Source: Oscillospiraceae bacterium (GTDB lineage Bacteria > Bacillota > Clostridia > Oscillospirales > Oscillospiraceae). Taken from it: a stretch of DNA of 32,998 bases. The stretch is taken from positions 1 to 32,998 of the forward strand of contig JAGBQR010000021.1 of assembly GCA_017632775.1 (NCBI GenBank), in the 5' to 3' direction. Both the position numbers and the translations under genes were made by a program. The notes under the pieces are model-generated. The model was not told where the DNA came from. It worked only from the letters and a program-made list of their open reading frames with translations, and searched no databases. Of the stretch, positions 7,755 through 15,460 are shown one piece after another; positions within the stretch are counted from its first letter, which is position 1; each line of letters begins with the position of its first letter.

Positions 7755-8537
7755 ATGCATGAAGAAAACCGTTCCGGACCGATGCCGGGCAGTCCCCCTG
7801 TACTGGCACTTCAGAATATCCGGAAGTCGTTCGGAGACCTGTCCGTTCTCCGGGATATCTCTCTTGCCGTAGATCAAGGCAATGTCGTATCTGTCATAGG
7901 TCCTTCCGGATCCGGAAAGTCGACTCTCCTGCGCTGCGCCACCTTCCTGGAGAGCGCGGATGCGGGGAACATCCTCTATGACGGCCAGTATGCGATGCGC
8001 GACGGCCTTTACGGGGGAAAAAAAGAACTCCGGGAATTCCGGAGACGTTTTGGTCTCGTATTCCAGAATTTCAATCTCTTCCCGCACTACTCCGTGATGA
8101 AGAACATCACCGAAGCCCCGGTTCTGCGCGGTTTCAGCCGCGCGGAAGCGGAGGAAAAGGCCTTTTCCCTTCTGAAAAAGATGGGCCTGGAGGGAAAGGA
8201 GAACGCTTATCCCTGTCAGCTTTCGGGCGGTCAGCAGCAGCGGGTCGCCATTGCGAGAGCCCTTGCCATGGAACCGGAGATCCTGTTCTTCGATGAGCCG
8301 ACTTCCGCACTGGATCCGGAACTGACCGGTGAAGTGCTGAAAGTCATCCGTCAGCTGGCAGAAGAGAACATGACCATGGTCATCGTCACACATGAGATGG
8401 CCTTCGCTCGTGCTGTTTCCGAATGGGTCGTCTTCATGGACGGAGGCGTTATTATTGAGGAGGGTCCTCCCGAGTCGGTCCTCGGAGATCCGTCTCAGGA
8501 AAGGACTCGCCAGTTTCTGCGCAATTATCAGCAATGA
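7755..8537 (+). CDS. Polar amino-acid ABC transporter, ATP-binding protein (GlnQ/HisP family)
   Basis: A 260-residue cytoplasmic ATPase. Walker A is GPSGSGKST (49-57), the Q-loop VFQNFNLFP (about 102-110), the signature LSGGQ (156-160), Walker B ILFFDEP (176-182) and the H-loop histidine H213. It powers uptake through the permease just upstream. A short non-conserved N-terminal extension (about 15 residues) precedes the core; the ATG at 7755 has GGAGG nine bases upstream, so it is kept. Its stop codon overlaps the start of the next gene (ATGA at 8534-8537), so the epimerase-like protein is translationally coupled to it. Confidence 0.95.
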   Translation: MHEENRSGPMPGSPPVLALQNIRKSFGDLSVLRDISLAVDQGNVVSVIGPSGSGKSTLLRCATFLESADAGNILYDGQYAMRDGLYGGKKELREFRRRFGLVFQNFNLFPHYSVMKNITEAPVLRGFSRAEAEEKAFSLLKKMGLEGKENAYPCQLSGGQQQRVAIARALAMEPEILFFDEPTSALDPELTGEVLKVIRQLAEENMTMVIVTHEMAFARAVSEWVVFMDGGVIIEEGPPESVLGDPSQERTRQFLRNYQQ

Positions 8538-9346
8538 CTTCTGAAATGACTCTTGTATACTGGTACGCAGATCCGACCGGGAACATCACTCTGCTGGTCG
8601 AAGGTTCCTATGCTCCTGAACAACATGCGGCGATCGCCGGACTTCTTCTCGCCGCAGAGCCCCGCGCTGAACAGGTCGGTTTTCTTACCTCCGTTTCCAG
8701 TGACAAGGTTTCTCTCCGCATGGCGGGGGATGAATTCTGCGGAAACGCCGCTCTTTCTTCCGCGGCAGTTTCCCTGGAGGCTTCCGGCGCTTTCTCCGGA
8801 ACACTGACGGTGGATGTTTTCGGTTTGTCCGGATCCCTGCGGGCAGATCTCTGCAGGAGCAGCGGTCACTGTTATTCGGGCTGCATCGAGATGCCCTCCC
8901 CGCTGGAAATCTCCGAACAGGTCTTCTCCCTGTCCGGACAGGATCATCTTTTCCCTGTCGTCCGCTTCCCGGGGATCTGTCATATCCTCTGTACCCGTCC
9001 TCTTGATAAGGCTTCTGCAGAGGAATCGATCCGCAGCTGGTGCCATGCTCTGGATGCCCCCGCCCTTGGGATCATGCAGCTCGATCTGCAGGCAGGCCGT
9101 CTTCTGCCGCTGGTCTATGTCCAGGCAGTCGATACGCTCTATTGGGAGAGTTCCTGTGCCAGCGGCACCTGCGCCGCCGTCAGCTGGCTCTCCGCAAAAA
9201 GCGGAGGGGATGCTTCTTTCCGCTTCTCCGAACCCGGCGGGACGCTCGGAGCCCGGATCGAACAAGGACGCCTGTATCTCTCCGGGACGGTCGCACTGGA
9301 AAAGAAAACTCTTTCGATCCCCGCAGAAAGAAAAAAACCGCTCTGA
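8534..9346 (+). CDS. Diaminopimelate-epimerase-fold protein, candidate amino-acid epimerase
   Basis: A 270-residue protein of the DapF/PhzF fold. The two catalytic-type cysteines of PLP-independent racemases are both in place: C69 in DEFCGNAALS and C208 in ESSCASGTCAA. The sequence is too different from DapF for lysine biosynthesis and looks closer to divergent members such as the CntK histidine epimerase of staphylopine synthesis. Its start overlaps the ATPase stop, so it is made with the amino-acid importer. The simplest inference is that it inverts the alpha carbon of the imported amino acid, allowing use of a D-amino acid or supplying one. No CntL- or CntM-like partner follows. The stop codon lies inside the terminator stem. 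A non-catalytic role or an isomerase of another substrate is possible. Confidence 0.8.
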   Translation: MTSEMTLVYWYADPTGNITLLVEGSYAPEQHAAIAGLLLAAEPRAEQVGFLTSVSSDKVSLRMAGDEFCGNAALSSAAVSLEASGAFSGTLTVDVFGLSGSLRADLCRSSGHCYSGCIEMPSPLEISEQVFSLSGQDHLFPVVRFPGICHILCTRPLDKASAEESIRSWCHALDAPALGIMQLDLQAGRLLPLVYVQAVDTLYWESSCASGTCAAVSWLSAKSGGDASFRFSEPGGTLGARIEQGRLYLSGTVALEKKTLSIPAERKKPL

Positions 9347-9367
9347 CAGGTTCAGAGCGGTTTTTTT
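9331..9367. terminator. Bidirectional intrinsic terminator overlapping a stop codon
   Basis: Stem 9331-9346 with 9352-9367 (16 base pairs, loop CAGGT) ends in seven T on the plus strand and seven A on the left arm. It can stop both the ABC-importer operon and the convergent DUF1015 gene (stop at 9380). The epimerase-like stop codon TGA (9344-9346) is the top of the left arm. Confidence 0.92.
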
Positions 9368-9379
9368 CTTTCATCCGCA

Positions 9380-10603
9380 TCAGCGGATCCTTCTGTATTC
9401 CAGATAATAGCGCTTGTCCCTGGCACTGCCGATGGAGAAACTCTTCCGCGGAAAAATCATGCCCTTCCGGACCACGGAAAAAAGATCCTCTCTTCTCACT
9501 TCCGGAAGGAGGAGAAATGCCGCCTGCCTCTCGCTCCCGATCGTCCGCGCGGCCCCTTCGCCGTGGATATAATCTTCCGTTCCTCCGTACAGCCGCGCAT
9601 AGTCCTCCATCAGACCGTCCGCCGCCGATACGATCTCTCCGGTCGACAATCCGGATACCGTTATCCTTTTTTCTCCTTCCGATGTACCGGCAACCACAGT
9701 CCTCTCGCCGCCGTTTTTTGACCGTCTCCGGAAGTATTCCGCCGCATGAACGGCGAATTCCCGGCTGTCCGTCCCCAGCAGAACGCGATGGATCGGTTCG
9801 ATCTCAACGCCTTCATCATAGACATTCACCAGTTCCACCAGGGCATATCTGGCAGGATGCGTCTCTCTTTCCTGTGCTGAAAGAGACATCTTCATCTGAT
9901 CCCAGCAGAGTTTCGCCGTTGCAAGGGAGTGATTCCCGTCGCCGGCAGCCAGAACGGTCTTCCGGTTTCCCGTCAGTTCCTCAAACGCCCTTTCCAGTTT
10001 TTCAGCAGCAGAATCCCGGAGAGATCTTCCCCGGATCCATCCGCCTCCCAGCATCAGTTCAAAGGAATACTCTTCCTGCATCTCTGCCTGAAGCCTGTTC
10101 AGCTCCGCATCGATCCGATGCTCCGGATCATCAAAAAATACCAGTGTATGCGGCGCTTCAAGGCTGGCCTTTTCCCGCAGCTCGAGCCGCTTGACCAGTC
10201 TTTCTTCCACTGTCTGCTCCGTCGCTTTGATCGCTGCCGGGACATCCGGCCGGAAATCATACGCCTCCAGATCCACCGCAGCCACGATGCCCCGACGGAT
10301 CTTTCCGTCCTGCATCTGTCGCTCGACCGCGATCATGGCGTTTCTGCGCTCCCTGAAGATCCCCTCGCGCTGATAGCGGAGCATCCGTTCAGCGATCCTG
10401 TCTGCCGCCCCTTCCGCCTCTTTTCTTCCGATCCACGCCTCCGGAAGGATCATGTGCAGGGAAGACGGACAGTCTCCAACGATCCTGCAGGTCTCCCTCC
10501 AGTATTCCCGGTCCGAGGTGAACTGATCGCAGGCGATCACACTCCATTTTTCCATCTCGACAGCATCCGGGAGAAGAATGTCCGCCGCTTTGATGATTCC
10601 CAT
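9380..10603 (-). CDS. DUF1015 family protein
   Basis: A 407-residue cytoplasmic protein. The N-terminal AADILLPD and CDQFTSDREYW, and the central GDGNHSLATAK block, match DUF1015, in which a (D/G)DG-N/H-H-S/R motif is the most conserved part. The family is often found near serine or phosphoglycerate metabolism genes in Firmicutes, but its activity is not established and no function is claimed. The ATG at 10603 is chosen: the frame runs further upstream, but the conserved region starts here and a GGAG lies upstream. It has its own promoter at 10637-10665 and ends at the shared terminator. Confidence 0.8.
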   Translation of the reverse strand: MGIIKAADILLPDAVEMEKWSVIACDQFTSDREYWRETCRIVGDCPSSLHMILPEAWIGRKEAEGAADRIAERMLRYQREGIFRERRNAMIAVERQMQDGKIRRGIVAAVDLEAYDFRPDVPAAIKATEQTVEERLVKRLELREKASLEAPHTLVFFDDPEHRIDAELNRLQAEMQEEYSFELMLGGGWIRGRSLRDSAAEKLERAFEELTGNRKTVLAAGDGNHSLATAKLCWDQMKMSLSAQERETHPARYALVELVNVYDEGVEIEPIHRVLLGTDSREFAVHAAEYFRRRSKNGGERTVVAGTSEGEKRITVSGLSTGEIVSAADGLMEDYARLYGGTEDYIHGEGAARTIGSERQAAFLLLPEVRREDLFSVVRKGMIFPRKSFSIGSARDKRYYLEYRRIR

Positions 10604-10636
10604 CCTTTTGCTCCGTTCCTTTTCTTTTTCCGTGCT

Positions 10637-10665
10637 ATTATACACGCTGTCCGCCCGGGCGGCAA
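10637..10665 (-). promoter_or_regulatory. Sigma-A-type promoter for the DUF1015 gene
   Basis: Minus strand: -35 TTGCCG (10660-10665), 17-base spacer, perfect -10 TATAAT (10637-10642), 33 bases before the ATG at 10603. Confidence 0.72.
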
Positions 10666-10715
10666 CCGAAGAAACACTCTGCGGTCAACGCCCCTCTTTT
10701 TTCCGGTCAGCATTC

Positions 10716-10742
10716 AGCCGCCGCAGACGAAGTGCGGCGGCT
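10716..10742. repeat. Strong hairpin at the 3' end of the arc-CGD operon
   Basis: A perfect ten-base-pair GC-rich stem (10716-10725 with 10733-10742, loop GACGAAG) lies 20 bases after the last operon stop. On the minus strand, where the operon runs, a run of A precedes it and no U run follows. On the plus strand a run of six T does follow (10744-10749). It is a likely 3' boundary element, but its U tract faces the opposite transcript. Confidence 0.65.
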
Positions 10743-10762
10743 GTTTTTTCAGGATCGACTGC

Positions 10763-11773
10763 TCAGTATTTGTCCCAGTAGCGGTCAAGCATGGCGATAT
10801 GCCGGCGGATCTGTTCCGAATCCGAGCTCTCCGTATCAAAGCCCTCGTATTCCGAAGCGATATATCCGCTGTAGTTTTCTTCCTTCATGATCCGCACGAA
10901 GTTTTCGTAATCGATGCCCGGACAGTTGCAGTCTTTGTCCATGTAATAGAATTTTCCGTGCATGTATCTGGAATACTTGAGAAGCCTGCGGAAGCCCTCA
11001 TAATCCGGATGCGTACGCCAGTACGGCGTGCCGAACTTGGCGGTGTCCGGATCGATCGAGAAGAGCAGTTTCCTTGCCGCGTATTCATCCGCCGCATCTC
11101 CGCCTTCCGCATAGATCATCCGGATGAGCTCCTCTTCCGGGATCTCGGTCGTGGCATAGAGGTGATTGATCCTGTACAGAAGCTCCTTATGGACCGCATC
11201 GTCGGGCAGCGGCGCCAGAACATTGCCGGGAGCGCCGGAGGCAAACGCGGAATAGTCCATCACGATCCCGAGGTATTCCGAGTTTTTCCTTTCAAACAGG
11301 TCATAGTATTCCTGGAAGATCGGAGTGGACGGGCAATAAGGTCCGTGCAGCTCGATGGCGAGGTGGATGCCGAGTTCTTCTGCATAGGGCAGCATTTTTT
11401 CCATTGTAACGGGAAGAAGCGCGTCCTGGCTCCGGACTACTTTGAATCCCATCCGTTTGGCATATTCCATGCTGGCGACCGTATCGGTCATGCGTTCCGC
11501 CTCGTGCGTGAATCTTCCCCTGTGCTTGCCGCTGTCGACATAGATGCTGTAGCAGACCGGGTCCAGTTCATAACGGGCACAGGCATCCCTGAAATACCCG
11601 ATCCATTCGTCCGACGGATTCGGGTGGCCCGGCACCATCTGCGGAGCAACGATCTCAATCCCGTCACAGCCGATATCCTTTGCCTTCTGCAGGATATCTT
11701 CCAGTTCGGCGTCACCGTGCACATAAGACATGCCGAATCCGTACAGCGTGATCCCGTGTTTCAGTCTGCTCAT
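10763..11773 (-). CDS. Sugar phosphate isomerase/epimerase-fold protein, candidate C-glycoside deglycosidase alpha subunit
   Basis: A 336-residue TIM barrel of the xylose-isomerase-like/AP-endonuclease-2 superfamily. Candidate divalent-metal ligands are E141 (AIELHGP), D173 (VMDYS), H204 (RINHLY) and E308 (IASEYEG). The conserved YMHGKFYYM segment carries H272, a residue type used as a general base in this fold. The next gene upstream, one base away (TGATATG), encodes a DUF6379 protein, and this alpha/beta pair is the arrangement of C-glycoside deglycosidases (DfgAB, DgpBC, CarBC types), which break the C-C bond of 3-oxo-C-glycosides. I chose ATG 11773 (GAGGAGGAAT upstream) over a TTG at 11788. 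An ordinary sugar or inositol isomerase remains possible. Last gene of the operon. Confidence 0.78.
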   Translation of the reverse strand: MSRLKHGITLYGFGMSYVHGDAELEDILQKAKDIGCDGIEIVAPQMVPGHPNPSDEWIGYFRDACARYELDPVCYSIYVDSGKHRGRFTHEAERMTDTVASMEYAKRMGFKVVRSQDALLPVTMEKMLPYAEELGIHLAIELHGPYCPSTPIFQEYYDLFERKNSEYLGIVMDYSAFASGAPGNVLAPLPDDAVHKELLYRINHLYATTEIPEEELIRMIYAEGGDAADEYAARKLLFSIDPDTAKFGTPYWRTHPDYEGFRRLLKYSRYMHGKFYYMDKDCNCPGIDYENFVRIMKEENYSGYIASEYEGFDTESSDSEQIRRHIAMLDRYWDKY

Positions 11774-11774
11774 A

Positions 11775-12287
11775 TCATTCCTCCTCAATCATGCAGACCA
11801 GAGTCTGCTTTCCGACTTCCGGATGCTGGAATTCCAGTGCCCGGGTTCTGTAGCCTTCCACATCGCTTCCTTCACCGTAAGAATGGCCGAAATCGTTCCT
11901 CTTGCTGATCTCGATCTCCAGCGTGTGTTCGCCGGGTTTCAGACCGCCGACCTTGTTCACTACGACCCAGCATTCATCCTTGGCCGCCCAGAATATATCC
12001 GTGTTGTTCCCGGTCTCATCCACCTGACACGCAAAATCCCGCAGTTTGATGCTCATATCACAGTGCGGAACTTCTTCCCCGTCCATTTTGAGGCGGATGT
12101 TTTCCAGTGTGGAGATCCATACTCCGCGATAACTCAGGTTGTTCAGCCGGAAACGGTAACCCGTCCTGCATCCGCAGATGATCTTGTTCTCCAGAGATCC
12201 AGGCCGGACCAGTTCTGAGCCCATAAATCCGCCGAAACTCAATGCGGCGTCGATTGCGGCGATCTTCTCTTCAACGGTTTTTGCCAT
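11775..12287 (-). CDS. DUF6379 protein, candidate C-glycoside deglycosidase beta subunit
   Basis: A 170-residue, mostly beta-strand protein without signal peptide or membrane segment. The features FRLNNLSYRGVWISTLENI, KMDGEEVP, the aromatic DECWVVVNKVGGL and the closing KPGEHTLEIEI fit DUF6379, the beta subunit of C-glycoside deglycosidases. In known heterodimers this jelly-roll subunit helps shape the active site of the TIM-barrel alpha subunit. The ATG at 12287 has AGGGAGGAAG before it. Its stop is separated by a single base from the alpha gene start, fitting equal production of two subunits. It begins 40 bases after arcC with no promoter seen. Family assignment is from recognised pattern, not from a search. 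Confidence 0.72.
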   Translation of the reverse strand: MAKTVEEKIAAIDAALSFGGFMGSELVRPGSLENKIICGCRTGYRFRLNNLSYRGVWISTLENIRLKMDGEEVPHCDMSIKLRDFACQVDETGNNTDIFWAAKDECWVVVNKVGGLKPGEHTLEIEISKRNDFGHSYGEGSDVEGYRTRALEFQHPEVGKQTLVCMIEEE

Positions 12288-12327
12288 TTTCTTCCTCCCT
12301 GTCTTTTCTTTTTAATTTTTCTTGCTG

Positions 12328-13281
12328 TTATTTTCTGTTTTCCTGTCCGACGATCCGGGTCCCCTCTTTCCCGCGCAGCGCTGCGCAGGCCTTTTCAAGA
12401 GAGGTAATCACCGCGTACCGCTCCGGTGCGGAAGTCGCGAAACGTATGGCGGCCTCCATTTTCGGAAGCATGCTTCCCGGAGCGAAATGTCCTTCCCGCA
12501 GATACCGTTCCGCCTCCGCTGTGCGAAGCGTTTCCAGCGCTTTCTGCTCCGGTTTCCCGAAAGACAGATACACGCGGTCCACCGCCGTAAGGATCATCAG
12601 TATATCCGCGCTGATGTCCTCCGCCAGTTTTTCACTTGCGCGGTCTTTGTCGATCACAGCATCGACGCCTTTCAGCCCTTCTGCCGTCCGGATGACGGGG
12701 ATCCCGCCCCCGCCGACCGTGATCACCACGATCCCTGCCTCCAGCATACGGCGGATCCCCTCAAGTTCCATGATCTCTGCCGGAGCCGGGGACGGAACGA
12801 CCCTGCGGTAGCCGCGGCCCGCATCTTCCATATAGATCCAGCCCTTTTCCTTTTCCATCCGGGCGGCTTCTTCCGCCGTGCAGAAATCTCCGATCGGTTT
12901 TTCCGGGTGTGAGAAGGCCGGATCGGAAGGCTCTACCCTGACCTGCGTTACAAGGCTGACGACCGGATCACGAAGCCCGCGGCGGTGCAGTTCCTCCTGG
13001 AGCGCTCTCTGCAGATGGAACCCGATATAGCCCTGGGACATTGCCGTACACTCGGGAAAAGGCATCCGAAAAGGCGCTCTTGCGTTTTTCCCCGCATCGT
13101 TGAGCGCCTGATGGATCATCCCCACCTGCGGTCCGTTCCCGTGACCGATGATCAGCTCGTGTCCCTCCGCCCGAAGTTCAGCGATCGCCCGGGCAGCAGC
13201 GGAAACAGCTTTTTCCTGTTCCTCCGGCGTGTTTCCCAGGGCGTTTCCGCCCAGTGCAACGACGATCCGTTTCTTCTCCAT
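12328..13281 (-). CDS. arcC: Carbamate kinase
   Basis: A 317-residue amino-acid-kinase-fold enzyme that makes ATP and carbamate from carbamoyl phosphate and ADP, the energy-yielding last step of the arginine deiminase pathway. GGNALG (11-16), GHGNGPQVG (46-54) and VVITVGGGGIPVI mark the family; length is normal (about 310). The ATG at 13281 is one base after the arcB stop, so translation is coupled. An in-frame ATG at 13299 lies within the end of arcB, adds six residues not seen in the family, and neither has a strong ribosome site. Confidence 0.95.
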   Translation of the reverse strand: MEKKRIVVALGGNALGNTPEEQEKAVSAAARAIAELRAEGHELIIGHGNGPQVGMIHQALNDAGKNARAPFRMPFPECTAMSQGYIGFHLQRALQEELHRRGLRDPVVSLVTQVRVEPSDPAFSHPEKPIGDFCTAEEAARMEKEKGWIYMEDAGRGYRRVVPSPAPAEIMELEGIRRMLEAGIVVITVGGGGIPVIRTAEGLKGVDAVIDKDRASEKLAEDISADILMILTAVDRVYLSFGKPEQKALETLRTAEAERYLREGHFAPGSMLPKMEAAIRFATSAPERYAVITSLEKACAALRGKEGTRIVGQENRK

Positions 13282-13282
13282 T

Positions 13283-14275
13283 TCAGCAGAGCGTTGCATA
13301 GATCACCGCTTTGATGGTATGCATCCTGTTTTCCGCTTCATCGAACACGACAGACTGTCCGGATTCGAACACTTCATCCGTCACTTCCATTTCCGGCAGA
13401 CCGAAGCGTTCCGCAATATCCGTGCCGATCGTCGTACGCGTGTCATGAAAAGAAGGGAGGCAATGCATAAAGACCGCGGAAGGTTTTGCCTTCTTCATCA
13501 GCGTGCTGTTTACCTGATAGGGCTTCAGCAGTCCGATCCGTTTTTCCCAGACCTCGTCCGGCTCCCCCATCGAGACCCAGATATCGGTGTAGATCACATC
13601 CGCATCGGCAGCTCCTTCCTCCGGATCCTCCGTCAGACGGATCGTACTCCCGCTCGCTTCTGCGATCTTTTCCGCCTTTTCCACAAGCTCCGGTGCCGGG
13701 AACAGTTCTTTCGGCGCGCAGGCGGTGAAGTGCAGGCCCATTTTGGCGCAGGCAACCAGAAGCGAGTTCCCCATATTGTTCCGTGCATCCCCCATATAGG
13801 TGAAATTCAGGCCTTTCAGACATCCGAACTTCTCCTCCATCGTCAGCAGGTCTGCCAGCATCTGCGTGGGATGGAACTGATCCGTAAGACCGTTCCACAC
13901 CGGCACTCCGGAGTACGCGGCCAGTTCCTCCACCAGTTTCTGGCTGAATCCGCGGTATTCGATACCGTCATACATTCTCCCCAGGACCCTCGCCGTATCG
14001 GGGATGCTTTCCTTCTTTCCCATCTGAGAACTACCCGGATCCAGATAGGTCACGCCCAGGCCCAGATCATGTCCCGCCACTTCAAAGGCACAGCGCGTCC
14101 GCGTGGAGGTTTTTTCAAAAAGAAGGACGATGTTCTTTCCTTCGAGATACCGATGCGGGACACCGCAGCGCTTCATGTTCTTGAATTCCTTCGCCATGTC
14201 CAGCAGGTACCGGATCTCCTGCGGCGTATAATCCAGCAGCGTCAGGAAACTTCTTCCCCGGATGTTCACTCCCAT
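13283..14275 (-). CDS. arcB: Ornithine carbamoyltransferase, catabolic
   Basis: A 330-residue enzyme that splits citrulline with phosphate into ornithine and carbamoyl phosphate. The carbamoyl-phosphate loop STRTR (57-61), the FHPTQ block (134-138), DIWVSMGE for the amino-acid side and HCLPSFHDT near the C-terminus are all intact. The sequence alone does not separate catabolic ArcB from anabolic ArgF; the call rests on its place between arcA and arcC. The ATG at 14275 has AAAGGAG seven bases before it; an upstream ATG at 14296 overlaps that site. It lies 21 bases after the LOR/SDH-type gene. Confidence 0.95.
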   Translation of the reverse strand: MGVNIRGRSFLTLLDYTPQEIRYLLDMAKEFKNMKRCGVPHRYLEGKNIVLLFEKTSTRTRCAFEVAGHDLGLGVTYLDPGSSQMGKKESIPDTARVLGRMYDGIEYRGFSQKLVEELAAYSGVPVWNGLTDQFHPTQMLADLLTMEEKFGCLKGLNFTYMGDARNNMGNSLLVACAKMGLHFTACAPKELFPAPELVEKAEKIAEASGSTIRLTEDPEEGAADADVIYTDIWVSMGEPDEVWEKRIGLLKPYQVNSTLMKKAKPSAVFMHCLPSFHDTRTTIGTDIAERFGLPEMEVTDEVFESGQSVVFDEAENRMHTIKAVIYATLC

Positions 14276-14296
14276 TTCTCTTCTCCTTTGATTCAT

Positions 14297-15418
14297 TCAG
14301 GGTTTTTCCCTGTTTTCTTTTTTCTTCCCGAGTCCCTCGGCCACGATCCGGATAAAGTCCTGCACATTCGTCACCATCGTGGTCGCGGAAAGACTTCCCC
14401 TGTCCAGAAGCTTGTTTACCACAAACTCGTCCGCATCCACTGCATAGAGGAACACAGGCCTCACGCTTCCGTCCGCAAGCATCCGGAAGGAGGGGGTCAT
14501 ATTCCCGGCTGCAATGGTATGCAGCATCGTTGCCAGACAGATGACCGTCGTGGCGTTCTTCAGCATCGCCCGCATGGCATCCTGCGCCTGGTAGACATCC
14601 CCGATCACCTCCGGAAGCGGTCCGTCATCCCGGATCGATCCGGCAAGCACGAACGGCACTTCCTGTTTCACGCAGGCGCAGAGGATCCCGTCACCCAGAC
14701 CATACTCCCGGATGAACGCCGGGATCGATCCGCATCGGCGGACCCGGTTGCAGATGTCCAGATGGTTGTAATGCCCGTTCGGCACCGACTGCTGCGTATA
14801 GATGTCCTGACCGAGCGCCGTATGGAGCAGGGCTCCCTCAAGATCATGGGTCGCGAGGGCATTCCCGGCGAGCAGGCCATGGCAGTACCCCTGCTCCACC
14901 AGGGAGGCCATGCAGTTCCGGGCACCGGCATCAAAGGCAAACGCCGGGCCCATGACCCACACCACATTCCCGTGTTCTTTTTCGTACTCGAGCAGATCGA
15001 TCAGCCGGTCATAATCTCTGCCGTAGGAAGTCTCTCTGCTGCGGCCCTGGCGGAAAATGAACTGGTCCTCCGGTTTCTGATCCTCCGGCCCGGAAAAACC
15101 GCCGCTGTGCAGCCAGATCCCTTCCTCGGCCCGTTCCGTACGGCCCAGAATGACCTTCTCTCCCTTCCGGAGATTCCGGTTCTCCACGACATCCAGCCGC
15201 CCGTTTTCCCGCAGGACGACGCTGGAATCCATGCGGCTCTCCTCCGCAAGGACCCATTTCCCATCGATCTTGAAATACTCGGGATACATGGAGGTACTGT
15301 GAAACCCTTCGGGTGCCACTCCGTCCGCAGGCGCCGGGGCGACACGCACATCCGGTGCCTCCGTGAAGCATGGCTGTGAAAAATCCGGCTGCTGATAAAT
15401 CGGTAATCTGAAGCTCAT
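14297..15418 (-). CDS. LOR/SDH-type protein (TIGR00300, AgrE C-terminal-like), candidate ornithine cyclodeaminase
   Basis: A 373-residue cytoplasmic protein. An N-terminal region is followed by an NAD-binding-like core: VVWVMGPAFAFDAGA (about 152-166), GLLAGNALATHDLEGAL (181-197) and LAGSIRDDGPLPEVIGD (258-274). These match the conserved C-terminal half of the cyanobacterial arginine-catabolic enzyme AgrE and archaeal TIGR00300 proteins, where this half converts ornithine to proline and ammonia. The N-terminal arginine dihydrolase half of AgrE is absent, but arcA, a relative of that half, is the adjacent gene. The operon thus seems to encode as separate proteins what AgrE fuses, while also keeping arcB and arcC. 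AAGGAG precedes the ATG at 15418. The activity is inferred; lysine 2-oxoglutarate reductase-like dehydrogenation is the main alternative. Confidence 0.78.
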   Translation of the reverse strand: MSFRLPIYQQPDFSQPCFTEAPDVRVAPAPADGVAPEGFHSTSMYPEYFKIDGKWVLAEESRMDSSVVLRENGRLDVVENRNLRKGEKVILGRTERAEEGIWLHSGGFSGPEDQKPEDQFIFRQGRSRETSYGRDYDRLIDLLEYEKEHGNVVWVMGPAFAFDAGARNCMASLVEQGYCHGLLAGNALATHDLEGALLHTALGQDIYTQQSVPNGHYNHLDICNRVRRCGSIPAFIREYGLGDGILCACVKQEVPFVLAGSIRDDGPLPEVIGDVYQAQDAMRAMLKNATTVICLATMLHTIAAGNMTPSFRMLADGSVRPVFLYAVDADEFVVNKLLDRGSLSATTMVTNVQDFIRIVAEGLGKKKENREKP

Positions 15419-15460
15419 TCTTCTCTCCTTTTCCAGACCGTTATTCTCTTTCGGCTGTAT

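Noticed and set aside
8534-9346. Assignment of the epimerase-like gene as lysine-pathway dapF
   Set aside because: Only the two cysteine motifs are shared; flanking substrate-binding blocks of DapF are not recognisable, and the gene sits in a transporter operon.
11771-11788. TTG at 11788 as start of the CGD alpha gene
   Set aside because: That TTG lies in the ribosome site itself (TTGAGGAGGAAT); the ATG at 11773 is correctly spaced.
9929-11908. A 659-codon plus-strand frame opposite DUF1015 and the CGD alpha gene
   Set aside because: Same reason; it spans two genes and the intergenic promoter region and has no domain pattern.
13148-15379. A long plus-strand open frame (743 codons) opposite arcB, arcC and the LOR/SDH-type gene
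   Set aside because: It is a shadow of the minus-strand genes in GC-rich DNA: the opposite frames carry intact catalytic motifs, while this frame is rich in H, R and Q with no recognisable domain or ribosome site.
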